A DNA stretch of 64,000 nucleotides from positions 287,501-351,500 of the forward strand of contig JASJOG010000279.1 in NCBI GenBank assembly GCA_030142905.1. Direction: 5' to 3'. Source of the DNA: Heliopora coerulea. Its lineage: Eukaryota; Cnidaria; Anthozoa; Scleralcyonacea; Helioporidae. The notes under the pieces are model-generated. The model made no database searches. It was not told the origin of the DNA and saw only the letters and a list, made by a program, of their open reading frames with translations. This document shows positions 11,766-21,012 of this stretch, piece after piece. The position numbers and the translations under genes were made by a program. The first letter of the stretch is position 1; the number at the start of each line of letters is the position of its first letter.

Positions 11766-12438
11766 TCATGGCTGGTCTCTTTCAAGTGACGTTAACTGCA
11801 CTTCTAAACAACAGTCTTTAAGCATCCAGAATACAGGTATAATTTAATTGAAACGGAACTACACAGTAAGATAAACATAACTGAATTTTATAAACAGGAA
11901 TAATCTGCTATACATACTGTCCTTTTCAAAACAAAGGCCCCAAACTCTCCAGTTTCACATGCCACTTTCAGGAACAAATTAAATTTCAACAAGATTTTCA
12001 AAAAAAAAGAATCTGTGACTTTCGATTCAAATGCAATGACTTAATCATTTTGCAATATAACGGACATTATTGTTTATCAAGATTTATTTTCCTTTGTCAT
12101 TTAATAGCGGTGATATCATACTGCTGACTTTGTAAAGGAAATGGCTGTTTTAAAAGTAAACATGATATGTCACAGACATTTTCAATTTAAAAAGAAAATC
12201 GTTATTGTTTCTGAAGGTTTATTTTCTTTTCTCACTAATTTGTCCTTCGGAATGCACATTTGGTTTGAGTGGCAGTATTAACGAGGTGAATTTATAAAAG
12301 GATATATACGCTGGGATTTCGAAATGTGGCCGTTGGCCGCATTAACGGGCCGACGGCATTAACGGGGTTTTCTTACAAGAAAATGTATGGGCGTTTCGCC
12401 GGGACAAAAAAAAGTGGCCGTATGGCGGGGTTCCACTG
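11676..12438. mobile_element. Tc1/mariner-type MITE with TA flanks
   Basis: The left end reads TA then CAATGGAACTCCGTTAATAC. The right end ends GGGGTTCCACTG then TA. The termini fit the CAGTGGAACCCCG type of mariner or pogo-like MITEs with TA target duplication. Internal blocks of TTAACGGG/CCGTTAA recur. There is no transposase. Confidence 0.75.
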
Positions 12439-13092
12439 TATTACATTAATAAAACAATGCAAGCTTTGCTGCTGCTGTATTAAAGTTGCAGGTTTAATGT
12501 TGCTGTAATTTCGCTGGATTTTTTAGTTTTCTTCCTCTGCTTCACTCTCATCTGTATTATCCTCTGCTTCTAAATCTTTCAAAACCTCTTTTGTGTAATC
12601 ATCGAACTTTCAATCTGTCAGTTCCTTTTATTTATCTTTGACGTACTTTGTGAGTCTTGGCGAGATTAAAGAAATGACGAAATTGTGAAATTAAATACGC
12701 TTCCGTTTCAAGAGAAAGGTCTCTATAATCGAAGATTTTTAAAAATCAAGAGATTAAAAGATGCAGATTAGATAAAAATATATTGATCAAATATCAAAAC
12801 TTATTCATAATGATTGAAAGCTTATAGTCAGTCAATTAAGCTAACAAACTCTTTTTGTTTGTAGGCCACCATTTCGAAGCAAACCTGTAATTGAGTTGTA
12901 TTTACTTAACAAAGACGTAGGTAACCAAATACAAGGCTACGTGCCGACTAATGATTATATCGCTATGGCCTATCAACTAACAAAGACAATGTTTGTCCTT
13001 TTTCTATTTGTATCGAATTATTCCATAAAATGCTTAGATACTGCATAATAGTTTGCCGGTCATAATCATTATAGAGCTTCCTCCTGTTTCAC
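12439..13092. other. Non-coding stretch, nothing recognised
   Basis: It lies just downstream of the copper-transporter stop codon (minus strand) and probably contains that gene's 3' untranslated region. No other gene or repeat could be assigned. Confidence 0.4.
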
Positions 13093-13674
13093 TCATTCAT
13101 GAGACCAATATCCAGAATTGAATTGAGCTGTTGTGTCAGTACTTTCGCCTTCCTTATCTCCATGCCATTTTTTCTCCTTCTTGTCGGTGAAGAGCAAGAA
13201 ATATCCCAGCCCCGAACCCAAACTCACGGCAACTAGTATCCACACGTTAAATGTCATTACAACGAGCATAAGGATGTAGATAAGTCCCGTGTTAACCAAA
13301 TATAACAGTGAAGTGATGTAGTTTGATGCCGAAGACAACTTCTTGTCTTTTACTTGGCTTCCGTGGTTCTGTATCGAGCACACTCTACGCTGTTGGTTTG
13401 TTTCCGTACGAGATGCGCCAAACTCCTGTAGTGAAAAAGTTCTTCTTTTACCACGGGAGAAGAACTGCTCAGACTTTCTCCTCAATGGTTCTGGTATTGA
13501 AAGACTCGCACACACTTCTTGAAGCTTCTGTAGAGCGTGGGATATAAATGCCAGGACGAAAACTGCGACAACCGCGCCAATGAGTACACCAGTACTGTCG
13601 ATCCTCCATTCTTTAAGAAGAAAGATTAGGTCATTGTCGAAAGAGAAATAAGTTCTACCGGCATTCATCATCAA
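13093..13674 (-). CDS. Ctr/SLC31 family copper transporter, complete single exon
   Basis: A 193-residue protein in one uninterrupted frame. Ctr proteins are trimeric plasma- or endomembrane channels that import reduced copper. Visible features: a short Met-containing N terminus (MMMNAG) followed by TYFSFDNDLIFLLKEW, the usual segment before helix 1; TM1 at about residues 28-47 (STGVLIGAVVAVFVLAFISH); a long basic loop; TM2 at about 127-145 containing LMLVVM, the MxxxM copper-selectivity motif; and TM3 at about 146-162 ending GSGLGYFLLF with the GxxxG packing motif. The length is typical of the family. The first Met is used as start; the third Met (two residues later) is equally possible. It is flanked by long inverted repeats at 11576-11765 and 13833-14010. 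Intronless Ctr genes could be retrocopies or original; the frame is intact and looks functional. Confidence 0.9.
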   Translation of the reverse strand: MMMNAGRTYFSFDNDLIFLLKEWRIDSTGVLIGAVVAVFVLAFISHALQKLQEVCASLSIPEPLRRKSEQFFSRGKRRTFSLQEFGASRTETNQQRRVCSIQNHGSQVKDKKLSSASNYITSLLYLVNTGLIYILMLVVMTFNVWILVAVSLGSGLGYFLLFTDKKEKKWHGDKEGESTDTTAQFNSGYWSHE

Positions 13675-13832
13675 CGCTTTGTTCGTCTACTTTCGATCGG
13701 TGTTTGATGGCTTTAACAAAGCTTCCAGGAGGTAGAAATTAAGTACATGTGCTTCTCAAGGAAGTGGACAATTGTTTTTAATTGGAAACAGTCATTCTAA
13801 TTTGAATACCGTAAATACTCGTGTATTTAACC

Positions 13833-14010
13833 CTACCCTATTAATACGGCCTCCCCGTTAATACGGCCAGATACTTATGGCCAACTGGTGGCCGTATTAA
13901 TGGAGTTCCACTGTATAGTATTAAATTTCGCGATTTTAATTTTCGCGCATTCTATTTTTAGTGAGTATTAAATTTCGCGATTTTTTTGAAAAACTCAAAA
14001 ATCACGAGAA
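13833..14010. repeat. Right arm of the inverted repeat around the copper transporter
   Basis: This is the reverse complement of 11576-11765. It includes a mariner-type MITE terminus ending GGAGTTCCACTG at 13913 before TA, then TAGTATTAAATTTCGCGATT and the ATTTTCGCGCATTCTATTTT block. The MITE end here is truncated on its inner side. Confidence 0.8.
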
Positions 14011-14369
14011 AAAATGTTTTTCAAAAAATCACAACATTTTACCAAAAAATCTCAAAATGGAGATCCATCTCTTGTCCACGTACGCATAAGTCAGTTGGCT
14101 GTCAACATTTGAATGACGCTGTAAAATGGTTGTCAACAAACACTGTATCCACGACCAGCCGACAGCTTTAAAAAGTAAAAGATAAAACATATTCCGAAAA
14201 ATTATGTCATCTTGTAAACTCAAAAATCGAGTTATATAAGAGACGAAAGTGAAATGGTGATATTTCGAGTTTATTACAATTCGATTCAAGCGTTTTGAAA
14301 TGGTTGCTGACAAAAGCTGTATCGAAACAGACTTTGTATCAGCCAATTGACAAGTCAGCAATCTGGGAC

Positions 14370-14737
14370 AATCTGGAGCATATATTCGTTTTGGATTTTG
14401 CTGTTCGAGGCTATCATGTTTACAAGAAGGTTTGGAAACCGAAAATTGACCAGTCTCTTCAGGTTGGAAGGAAGTTGAAAGGTTCCGTCTTCAGAGAAAG
14501 GGAGCCGTCAAAGTTATACACAAAGGTGACTTTGTGGGTCATCTTCCAAGTGAATATTCTAGTGTTGCTTCCTACTTTTTAAAACGTGGTGGAAAAATCA
14601 CTGTCGAAGTAAGGGACCACCGATGAGAATGCAAACAGCTCTGTGGAGGAATGGATGTAGTTTGCTGGTTTGAGTTCTCCAGCACAGACGAAGCAACAAT
14701 GAAACGTTTCAAAGAAATAATGACAGCTAAACTGTAA
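14370..14737 (+). pseudogene. Broken copy of an RGYHVYK-W / VGHLP domain family
   Basis: The first part (about 14380-14500) reads FVLDFAVRGYHVYKKVWKPK. A frame change near 14500 leads to KGDFVGHLPSEYSSVASYFL, then RGGKITVEV, a TGA at 14624-14626, and finally VVCWFEF before TAA at 14735. From memory, the order 'RGYHVYK..W', 'VGHLP', 'F..RGG.I' is a small domain found many times in cnidarian genomes, somewhat like HIRAN domains. The frameshift and stop make this a pseudogene fragment. The function of the family is not known to me. Confidence 0.6.
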
Positions 14738-15740
14738 TATCACGTCGAGTTGAAAATTGTCAACGTACCAACCGCTCTTTTAGGAGCCCTCAATTGATCT
14801 TTAAAGAATAAAACTCGTCTTGGTTTAAGTTAATAAGTTAAATAATAATGACTTGCTTTTCATACCATATAAACCACATAATTTTTTTAAAATTAACGTC
14901 ATGTTTGGTTTTAACTGAGCTCATTCGTATATTATACAAATTACGTGGAGGTTTTCCACTTATCCCGTGTGTAAACCACCCCCTTCTTCTGGACGAAAAA
15001 CTGGTAAAAAAATAAAGTGTGGCTTAAACACTGGTATTCACGGTAGTATACTTAACAGTTACTTCCAGTTGCGTAGGAAAAAATGTAAGTTGTGGTGAAC
15101 AAAACCTTTCGGAGACATCTTTGCGGACAAAAAGAGCACCAACAAAATAGATACCATCTGTCATACCAGTTCTTTTGACTCAGGTTTGCATTTTAGTAAA
15201 ACTGAAAATCGTTAGCTTGAAGATCTTTGTCCAATGTTGCCAGCTTTACCAATTCTATCGTTTGATTAATCTGTGAAAATACGTCGGCATTCTCGGATAC
15301 TAAAGGACTTTTTCCACTAGACGAATTTCTTCGCGCGAAGCGACTTTTTCTTTAGCGGCTAGAACGAATGATGGATCTATTCAATTTAAACAATGAAAAT
15401 TCAGTTCGCCAGACAAAATTCACTTAGGGAAAATAACCTTAATTCAACAGGAAAAGTTCCAGCTTCTTTGTTAGACTAAGTAACACCAGGCCAAAAGTGA
15501 TGTTGTTCAATGTGTTTTGCCTTTTCATATTCTTATATATCTTTTAATGTGTAAGCCTAAGCAAGAGGGCATAAACTGATGCGTTACACTTCGTTCTAAA
15601 AAAGCATTTCTTTCTTTTTAAAAAGGGCACTTTTTGCCGTTTCAAAAAGGAGGGGCACGTGCACCGAATCCCCCGCTTCATACGCCTGTAGTTACTTCAG
15701 TGAAAACGTTGTTTCATTTCATTAAAGGCATAATGACATT
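14738..15740. other. Non-coding stretch, nothing recognised
   Basis: No open frame of note and no clear repeat boundary. Short TTTTTAAAA-type AT-rich runs dominate. Confidence 0.4.
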
Positions 15741-16167
15741 GAAAATATTAGAGAGCCAAAGCCAAGTATTTTTGCGACTAAAATGAGAAAACTTTTTTTC
15801 GATTTTCATAGTTTCAGAACGGTTGTGGAGTTGAGAAGGAAAATGATATGTTAAAGTAATAACAAAAATCTTAGTGCTATTGTGAGATATTGCCTGTGAT
15901 TCTAGAGAGAAAACCGGAAATGTAAAATCACAATTAAGTGAACTGAACGGTGTAGTTCCAAAAGGTAGCAAAATTGACCTACTCGCTTTCATTATTATAA
16001 TAAACGGTTTAGAGGAAACATGCAAAGAAATTCCCAACACCAATGAAAATATAGTAGTCGTTTATATGGACGATAGCACCTTTTCAGAAATCCTTAATAC
16101 ATCATCACATATTTCAGGTAAACTGATAAATTGGTAAAATGCGACAACAATATTAGATTCTGCAGTT

Positions 16168-16755
16168 ACCGTATTTACTCGATTAAGCACCGCGGTGCTC
16201 TTTACGTTTTAAATGTTTCCGGTTGCGACGTTTATTTGGGGTCGGTGTTTATTTGAGGGCCACGCTATTTAAAAAATGATAACAATTGTAAACGATAACA
16301 AGCAAATGTTAACAACTGAAAAACCTTGTAATACAGGAGAATAAATTTCCGAGGGTGGTTTAGATTGAGTTGCACATGGACGGCGGAGAGGAATTACGAG
16401 TGGGGGGACTTGAGATAAAAATACAATATTTTGTATGCTTCTCTGGGAAATTGCACAACAAGTGTTTTAAAGCGTAGTTGTTTCAACATTACATTTGGAA
16501 AAAAGTGGGGGGGCTACAGCCCCTGCAGCCCCCCCGGCTCCGCCGTCCCTGTTGTACCTCTTCGTTTCTTAGTTTGGCTCCTCGAACAATTCAGTCTGAG
16601 GATGCTTCGATTGAGCGTCGCATTGTTGTGAATGTTGTGAATGAATGCCGGCGATTATTCGAGGGAGGCGGTCGTTAATAGTTTTGCTCTCATTTGCTGC
16701 GCTTAATTGGGGGAACCGCTAAATTGGGGGAGGCGTTTAATCGCGTAAATACGGC
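16168..16755. mobile_element. MITE with CCGTATTTACKCGATTAA termini, nested in a LINE
   Basis: The left end is CCGTATTTACTCGATTAAGC. The right end, read on the opposite strand, is GCCGTATTTACGCGATTAAA. The LINE coding trace stops before it and resumes after it, so the MITE is younger. A G+C-rich block (GGGGGGCTACAGCCCCTGCA) lies inside. A partial relative lies near 45930-46010. Confidence 0.75.
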
Positions 16756-17984
16756 AATTAGTCAAAAAAAATCAAGATATGGTCTTAAATGAGAAAAAGT
16801 GTAAAGAAAAGATAATTCAATTTAGAAATAAGAAAACGGATATCCCAGAATTGCAGTTAGAGGAAATACCAGTAGATCGGGTCAGCTCCTCTAAATAACT
16901 TGTCCCGCGGATCGACGACAACTTGAAATGGGAAACTAATACTTGGTCAGTAATTAAAAACAGCAGGAAAAGAGGAAAAACAGTAGGAAAATTTTTTAAG
17001 GGATTATGGAGCTCCCAAAACAGATTTGGTAAGTGTTTTTAATTCAGTAACTAGACCCGCTCTAGCATAGGAAGATGCTTTATGGCTGGAGAATTAACAG
17101 CGAAGTAGCGAGTCAATATGATCAGTGGCCTAGCCACGCTTAGCTACGCAGGGTCAAGTTTCCTTAGCAACTTGGGTTTGTGCCCTTGCAGTCAACAAGG
17201 ACCTTAAGCAAACACGACGGGAACGTTATAAAGATAGCGTTCTTCCAACAGGAGCATATTTCATCCAAAACAAAGAGAAGAGATGATTGTTTTATCCAAT
17301 GAGTAATCTCAGCGCCGTCCTTGTTCTAAATACAACGCCATTCAGGGAGTTTTAACGTATTCAGGAGGACGGAAGCTCTTGAAGCCGTGAAAATTGTTGG
17401 TTGAGTTTGACTTCAACGCAGTCAACTGAGTCCTTTTGGAAACTATGAAGTATTCTGGAGGTCAAAATACAAATATCTGATATCAATTACGACGTCAATG
17501 ATCTGCGGTTTCTTTTCAATGATAAAATTCAGATTGCCTCATCACCACCGTTACCGTCCTAGCTTGCTTAAGCCAAAGGTTCCTATTATCCGGGATGACG
17601 TCTTGTGAAGCCAACTGAAGATTTCTTACAAAATGTGACTAACAATTTAAAACTCATGTGAGGTATAAGTATGTAAAGTTATAGAAAAGGGACAAAGTGT
17701 AACTCTTGGCAGTTTTTGAAGATTGAAACTGGTCACCTTCGTTCTTCCGATTCAGTCTACTTGAGACAGTTCGTCGCAAAAGGGTCTGATGCAGATGGTA
17801 TGCCACCCAAAAGAAGCCATGAACCAGGGGCAGCCAACACTTTTATAATACTTCGGCAGCGTTGTGGCTAGGAGGCCCAAAGACTGTGGCCCAAATGTGG
17901 GGCAGATACCAAAATTATCAAAGCTCTTGTCAGAAATTTTAAGATAGAAGTTTTTATTCATTAGCTTACGAATAAAGGTAAAGG

Positions 17985-18137
17985 AAACAAGGAACAGAAA
18001 TACCTGACGAGAATCTTAGGAGAAGAATGAATACTAATGCCCAGCATATAAGACGGAATAAAGCCATAACAATTGATAATTTTCCATTATATGCTGGGCA
18101 TTAGTATTCATTCTTCGCCAAACAAGGAACAGAAATA
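17985..18137. repeat. Perfect 29-base hairpin flanked by an 18-base direct repeat
   Basis: The arms GAAGAATGAATACTAATGCC... (18022-18050) and its exact reverse complement (18088-18116) are 29 of 29 matched, with a 37-base loop. Just outside, AAACAAGGAACAGAAATA occurs at 17985-18002 and again at 18120-18137. This resembles a small hairpin insertion with its target duplication. Confidence 0.85.
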
Positions 18138-18770
18138 AGGATTAAGTAACATAAGTAAAACAGGAGGCCTGTCTGCCTGTCATGCAGAGACTTACAAGCT
18201 TTGTTACATTAACACCCAGCTAACTCAAAATTTCCAATTTTTTAGAAATTGTTTTGTACCCTAGGAAACTTCAGTTCCTGGTTACGCCACTGAATATAAT
18301 ATTGAAGGAGTCCAAAAACGCGCGTTACAAATTATTTATACTGGAAAAGATTATGAGAACGTATTGCAATCAAATAACCTAACTACATTGGAGCAACGAA
18401 GAAGAGATCATTGTATTAAGTTGGCGAGTGAACTGTCGGAAGAAGATAATAAACTTAACCGGTTACTTCCTCCAAGGAAATGTCATATGACAAGAAGAAA
18501 TTCGAGATCAAACAAAGAGTGTTTTTATAATTTATATAGTAAAACTAATAGATTAAAAAAGAATCCTATTTTACATACTGTGGATATTTTTAATTCTAGT
18601 AAGAATCACGTTGATATAAATTATAATATGTTGTAAATTAGACATTATTAGTAATTTAACTTCGTGTTATTTTTTTAAACTCAGTTTAATAAGAATAGAA
18701 AAAATATTTAATAATAATAATAGTTTAATAATAATACAAAAAAAATATCATAATCAGAAAAGGAATCAGA

Positions 18771-19115
18771 GGTGGTGCCAGGAATTCTCTGGCGTCGGGG
18801 CTAAACTCCTCGACAGGGAAGTTAAACCAAGGGGGAAGGACCACGCCTCCTTTATAATTTGCTTGTTTGAAAGTCGAAAGCATAATGTTCTTTTTCGCAA
18901 AAATAACTGGAATAACTGACTAGAAAATTTACTTTAATTAGATTTAGCATGAAGAGAAGAGTCTATTATCTTATTTGGCTAAATCAATAACAAGTACTAA
19001 TAGTTTGTACAGTATAAAAACGTGTTATTATAAGTAAAAATTCGCTGACGAATTATTGAGGTTTCTACGACTAAGAGGTTAAGGTTCCCCAACAAGGAGT
19101 TGTAGCCCCCTCAGC
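18771..19115. repeat. Dispersed repeat, copy 1 (second copy 40709-41050)
   Basis: Shared landmarks in the same order and orientation: ACGCC-CTTTATAATTT, TGTTTGAAAGTCGAAA, GACTAGAAA, TTATTTGGCTAA-TCA, AACAAGTACT and CCCCAACAAG. Identity is moderate. No coding content. Confidence 0.7.
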
Positions 19116-19546
19116 CCCCCTCCCAACTGTCGTCACTCCTGGAGAGAATGAAATAAAATTAATGAACGAGCAAACATGAGAGGTATTTTTAAATTGCGAG
19201 GGTTAACTTGCTAGTGGTAATAATTGGTCGCAGAACTAGAGTTTCGTCAGGGAAATATCTTTTATAAATCCGGATGAATGAGGGATATCACTTTTAAAAT
19301 CGCTCACTGCTCAGGTGTTAACATACCATTCGCGAGGTAGCGTTGTGAGAGGACAATCTGGTTTTAAAAGAAAGAAGGAATGGCACGTACCATAGGCTTT
19401 GTGACGCCTTAAAATTGGAGATGGATCTCTAAGTTGTCATTTTGTAGTTTACGGGTCGTGAATAGAGTTCATTGATGCTTTGATGGACAAAGCTGGTGGT
19501 TAGTTTACTGACATGCGAGCCTTAAAATGTCAAAGGAAGGCTTCAT

Positions 19547-20126
19547 TTAGTTGCACTTATGGAATCTCTTCCAAACCTCGCCAATGGTACTAAAATGATG
19601 TCTTTGGGTCAGAGATTAGAATAAAAGAAGTTCATTGATTGGAGCACTGGTTGAGAAAGTATGGCAATGTTTAGGAATTGGCCTCCTAGCCGTTATACGC
19701 TTAAAAGCTATAAGTAAGGTTAGAATTGGGTGAAAACCAAATAGCTCTGCCAAACTTTCCCAATGCTTCTAAAATATTCTTTTCCACTCAAACATCATAA
19801 AACAAATCGAATTTCATCAATTCCACAAGTTGCAGTGAAAATTCTTCAAAGTCCAAAAAATCTCTTTATCTCGTCGAGATAAGACGATTAGTGAAACAAA
19901 CAGTTAAAGTGGGGAGGCTGCACTTAGTTGCACTTATGAAATCTTTGCCAAACCCGGCCAATGGTTCTAAAATGATGTCTTTGGGTCAGAGATTAGAGTA
20001 AAATCAAAAGTTCATTGATTGGAGCACTGGTTGAGAAAGTATGGCAATGTTTAGGAATTGGCCTCTTAGCCCTCATACGCCTAAAAGCTACGAGTAAGGT
20101 TAGAATTAGCTGAAAACCAAATAGCT
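19547..20126 (+). repeat. 200-base direct duplication
   Basis: 19547-19746 and 19923-20126 are about 90% identical, sharing long exact runs such as ATGATGTCTTTGGGTCAGAG and GAAAGTATGGCAATGTTTAG. About 175 bases separate them. No reading frame crosses either copy. Confidence 0.85.
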
Positions 20127-20129
20127 GTG

Positions 20130-20352
20130 TATATTTTAGTTTTAAATTTTTAATATTGAGTAGACGTAATGGAATTTCAGCAACTTATATATATATATAT
20201 CATAATTTAGTACTTAATTTTGTAAATAGTTAAAATTAATTTATTCTAGCACGGCTCTCTGGAAGAGCATACACGTATGAAGAGACAACCGTGGATAAAT
20301 AAAGGTTTTACATTAGATTAGATTAGATTAGATTAGATTAGATTAGATTAGA
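20130..20352 (+). mobile_element. LINE 3' end with hairpin and TTAGA tail
   Basis: A terminal segment can pair CACGG (20250-20254) with CCGTG (20289-20293), with an inner GCTCT/AGAGC. Then comes GATAAATAAAGGTTTTACATT and a tail of about eight TTAGA units (20312-20352). A hairpin next to a microsatellite tail is typical of CR1/L2-like LINE 3' ends, where it is recognised by the reverse transcriptase. It parallels the end at 54033-54131, but the tail unit differs, so this is a different family. Confidence 0.65.
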
Positions 20353-20387
20353 ATGATGAGCGGTATGAGAGACCTTACGATCTACGA

Positions 20388-20714
20388 CGTCAATTTGAAC
20401 GTCCCTTAAAATTTTGCTATTTAAAAATAACATGTTTTATTAAATACCGTGCTTGATACTTGAGGCTTGTTTTATGACTCCTAAGACCCTCTAGTCATCG
20501 TAAAACGACGGTTGTCTCGGGCTGAATTCAATCTTGGTTAGCAGGGTTTTTTTCCATTCGACGAGCTGACGTCTTACTTAAGAAGTGAGAATGGTCTGGG
20601 TGAGGTTGTATCGAGAACGCCGGACGACGGTGTTGTAAATGCACTGGAGTATAACCTTTATTCATTGTCTTTGTTTAAAGGAAGTCGTCCTTGAAGTTGA
20701 CATCGTAGGTCTTT
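20388..20714. mobile_element. MITE with TACGACGTCAA termini, copy 1
   Basis: The left end is GATCTACGACGTCAATTTGA. The right end on the opposite strand is GACCTACGATGTCAACTTCA. The interior matches the copy at 26298-26657 (GGCTTGTTTTATGACTCCTA, CGTAAAACGAC, CTGGAGTATAA). Both copies have the same orientation. Confidence 0.75.
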
Positions 20715-21012
20715 AGGTTCCTTAAAGTATTATACAGGTGGACACACATATAATTACAAAATTTAACGAAGTGAAAGATAGTGATACAAGTCGTCATATT
20801 TACCAAATGAGTCTTACCAGATCTACAATATCGGACAATAACAAAACAGTCACGAAGGGGTTAATTGTATGGACTGCTGTCATATTACGCATCATTTGGT
20901 TGAATTGGTTGCACGCATGCCTGCGTACGACACAGTATCCAAATAAGATAGCAGCACCATCTGGAGATACTTCACTTGTTTACCTCTGAGATCTCAGGCA
21001 ACGAATACCAAG

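Larger units (their letters stand above)
15740..18660 (+). pseudogene. Decayed LINE reverse transcriptase, broken by later insertions
   Basis: Three coding traces follow each other in order. At about 15943-16110: LNGVVPKGSKIDLLAFIIII and VVVYMDDSTFSEI, matching the 'GVPQG...LF' and 'Y/FxDD' steps of a reverse transcriptase. At about 16780-17060: GLNEKKCKE, then DNLKWE, the post-catalytic segment. At about 18290-18636: NIEGVQKRALQIIYTGKDYE and RNSRSNKECFYNLY, the C-terminal segment, ending in TAA. The gaps are filled by a MITE (16168-16755) and by 17090-18240. The first two traces contain stops. The order and motifs indicate a CR1/L2/jockey-like LINE. An AAT-rich tail follows the stop. Confidence 0.75.

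Noticed and set aside
12326..12508. Open frame rich in GRF-like residues
   Set aside because: It runs across the right end of a MITE and has no homology.
18364..18636. Stand-alone small gene
   Set aside because: The residues continue the C-terminal end of a LINE reverse transcriptase; there is no separate start signal.
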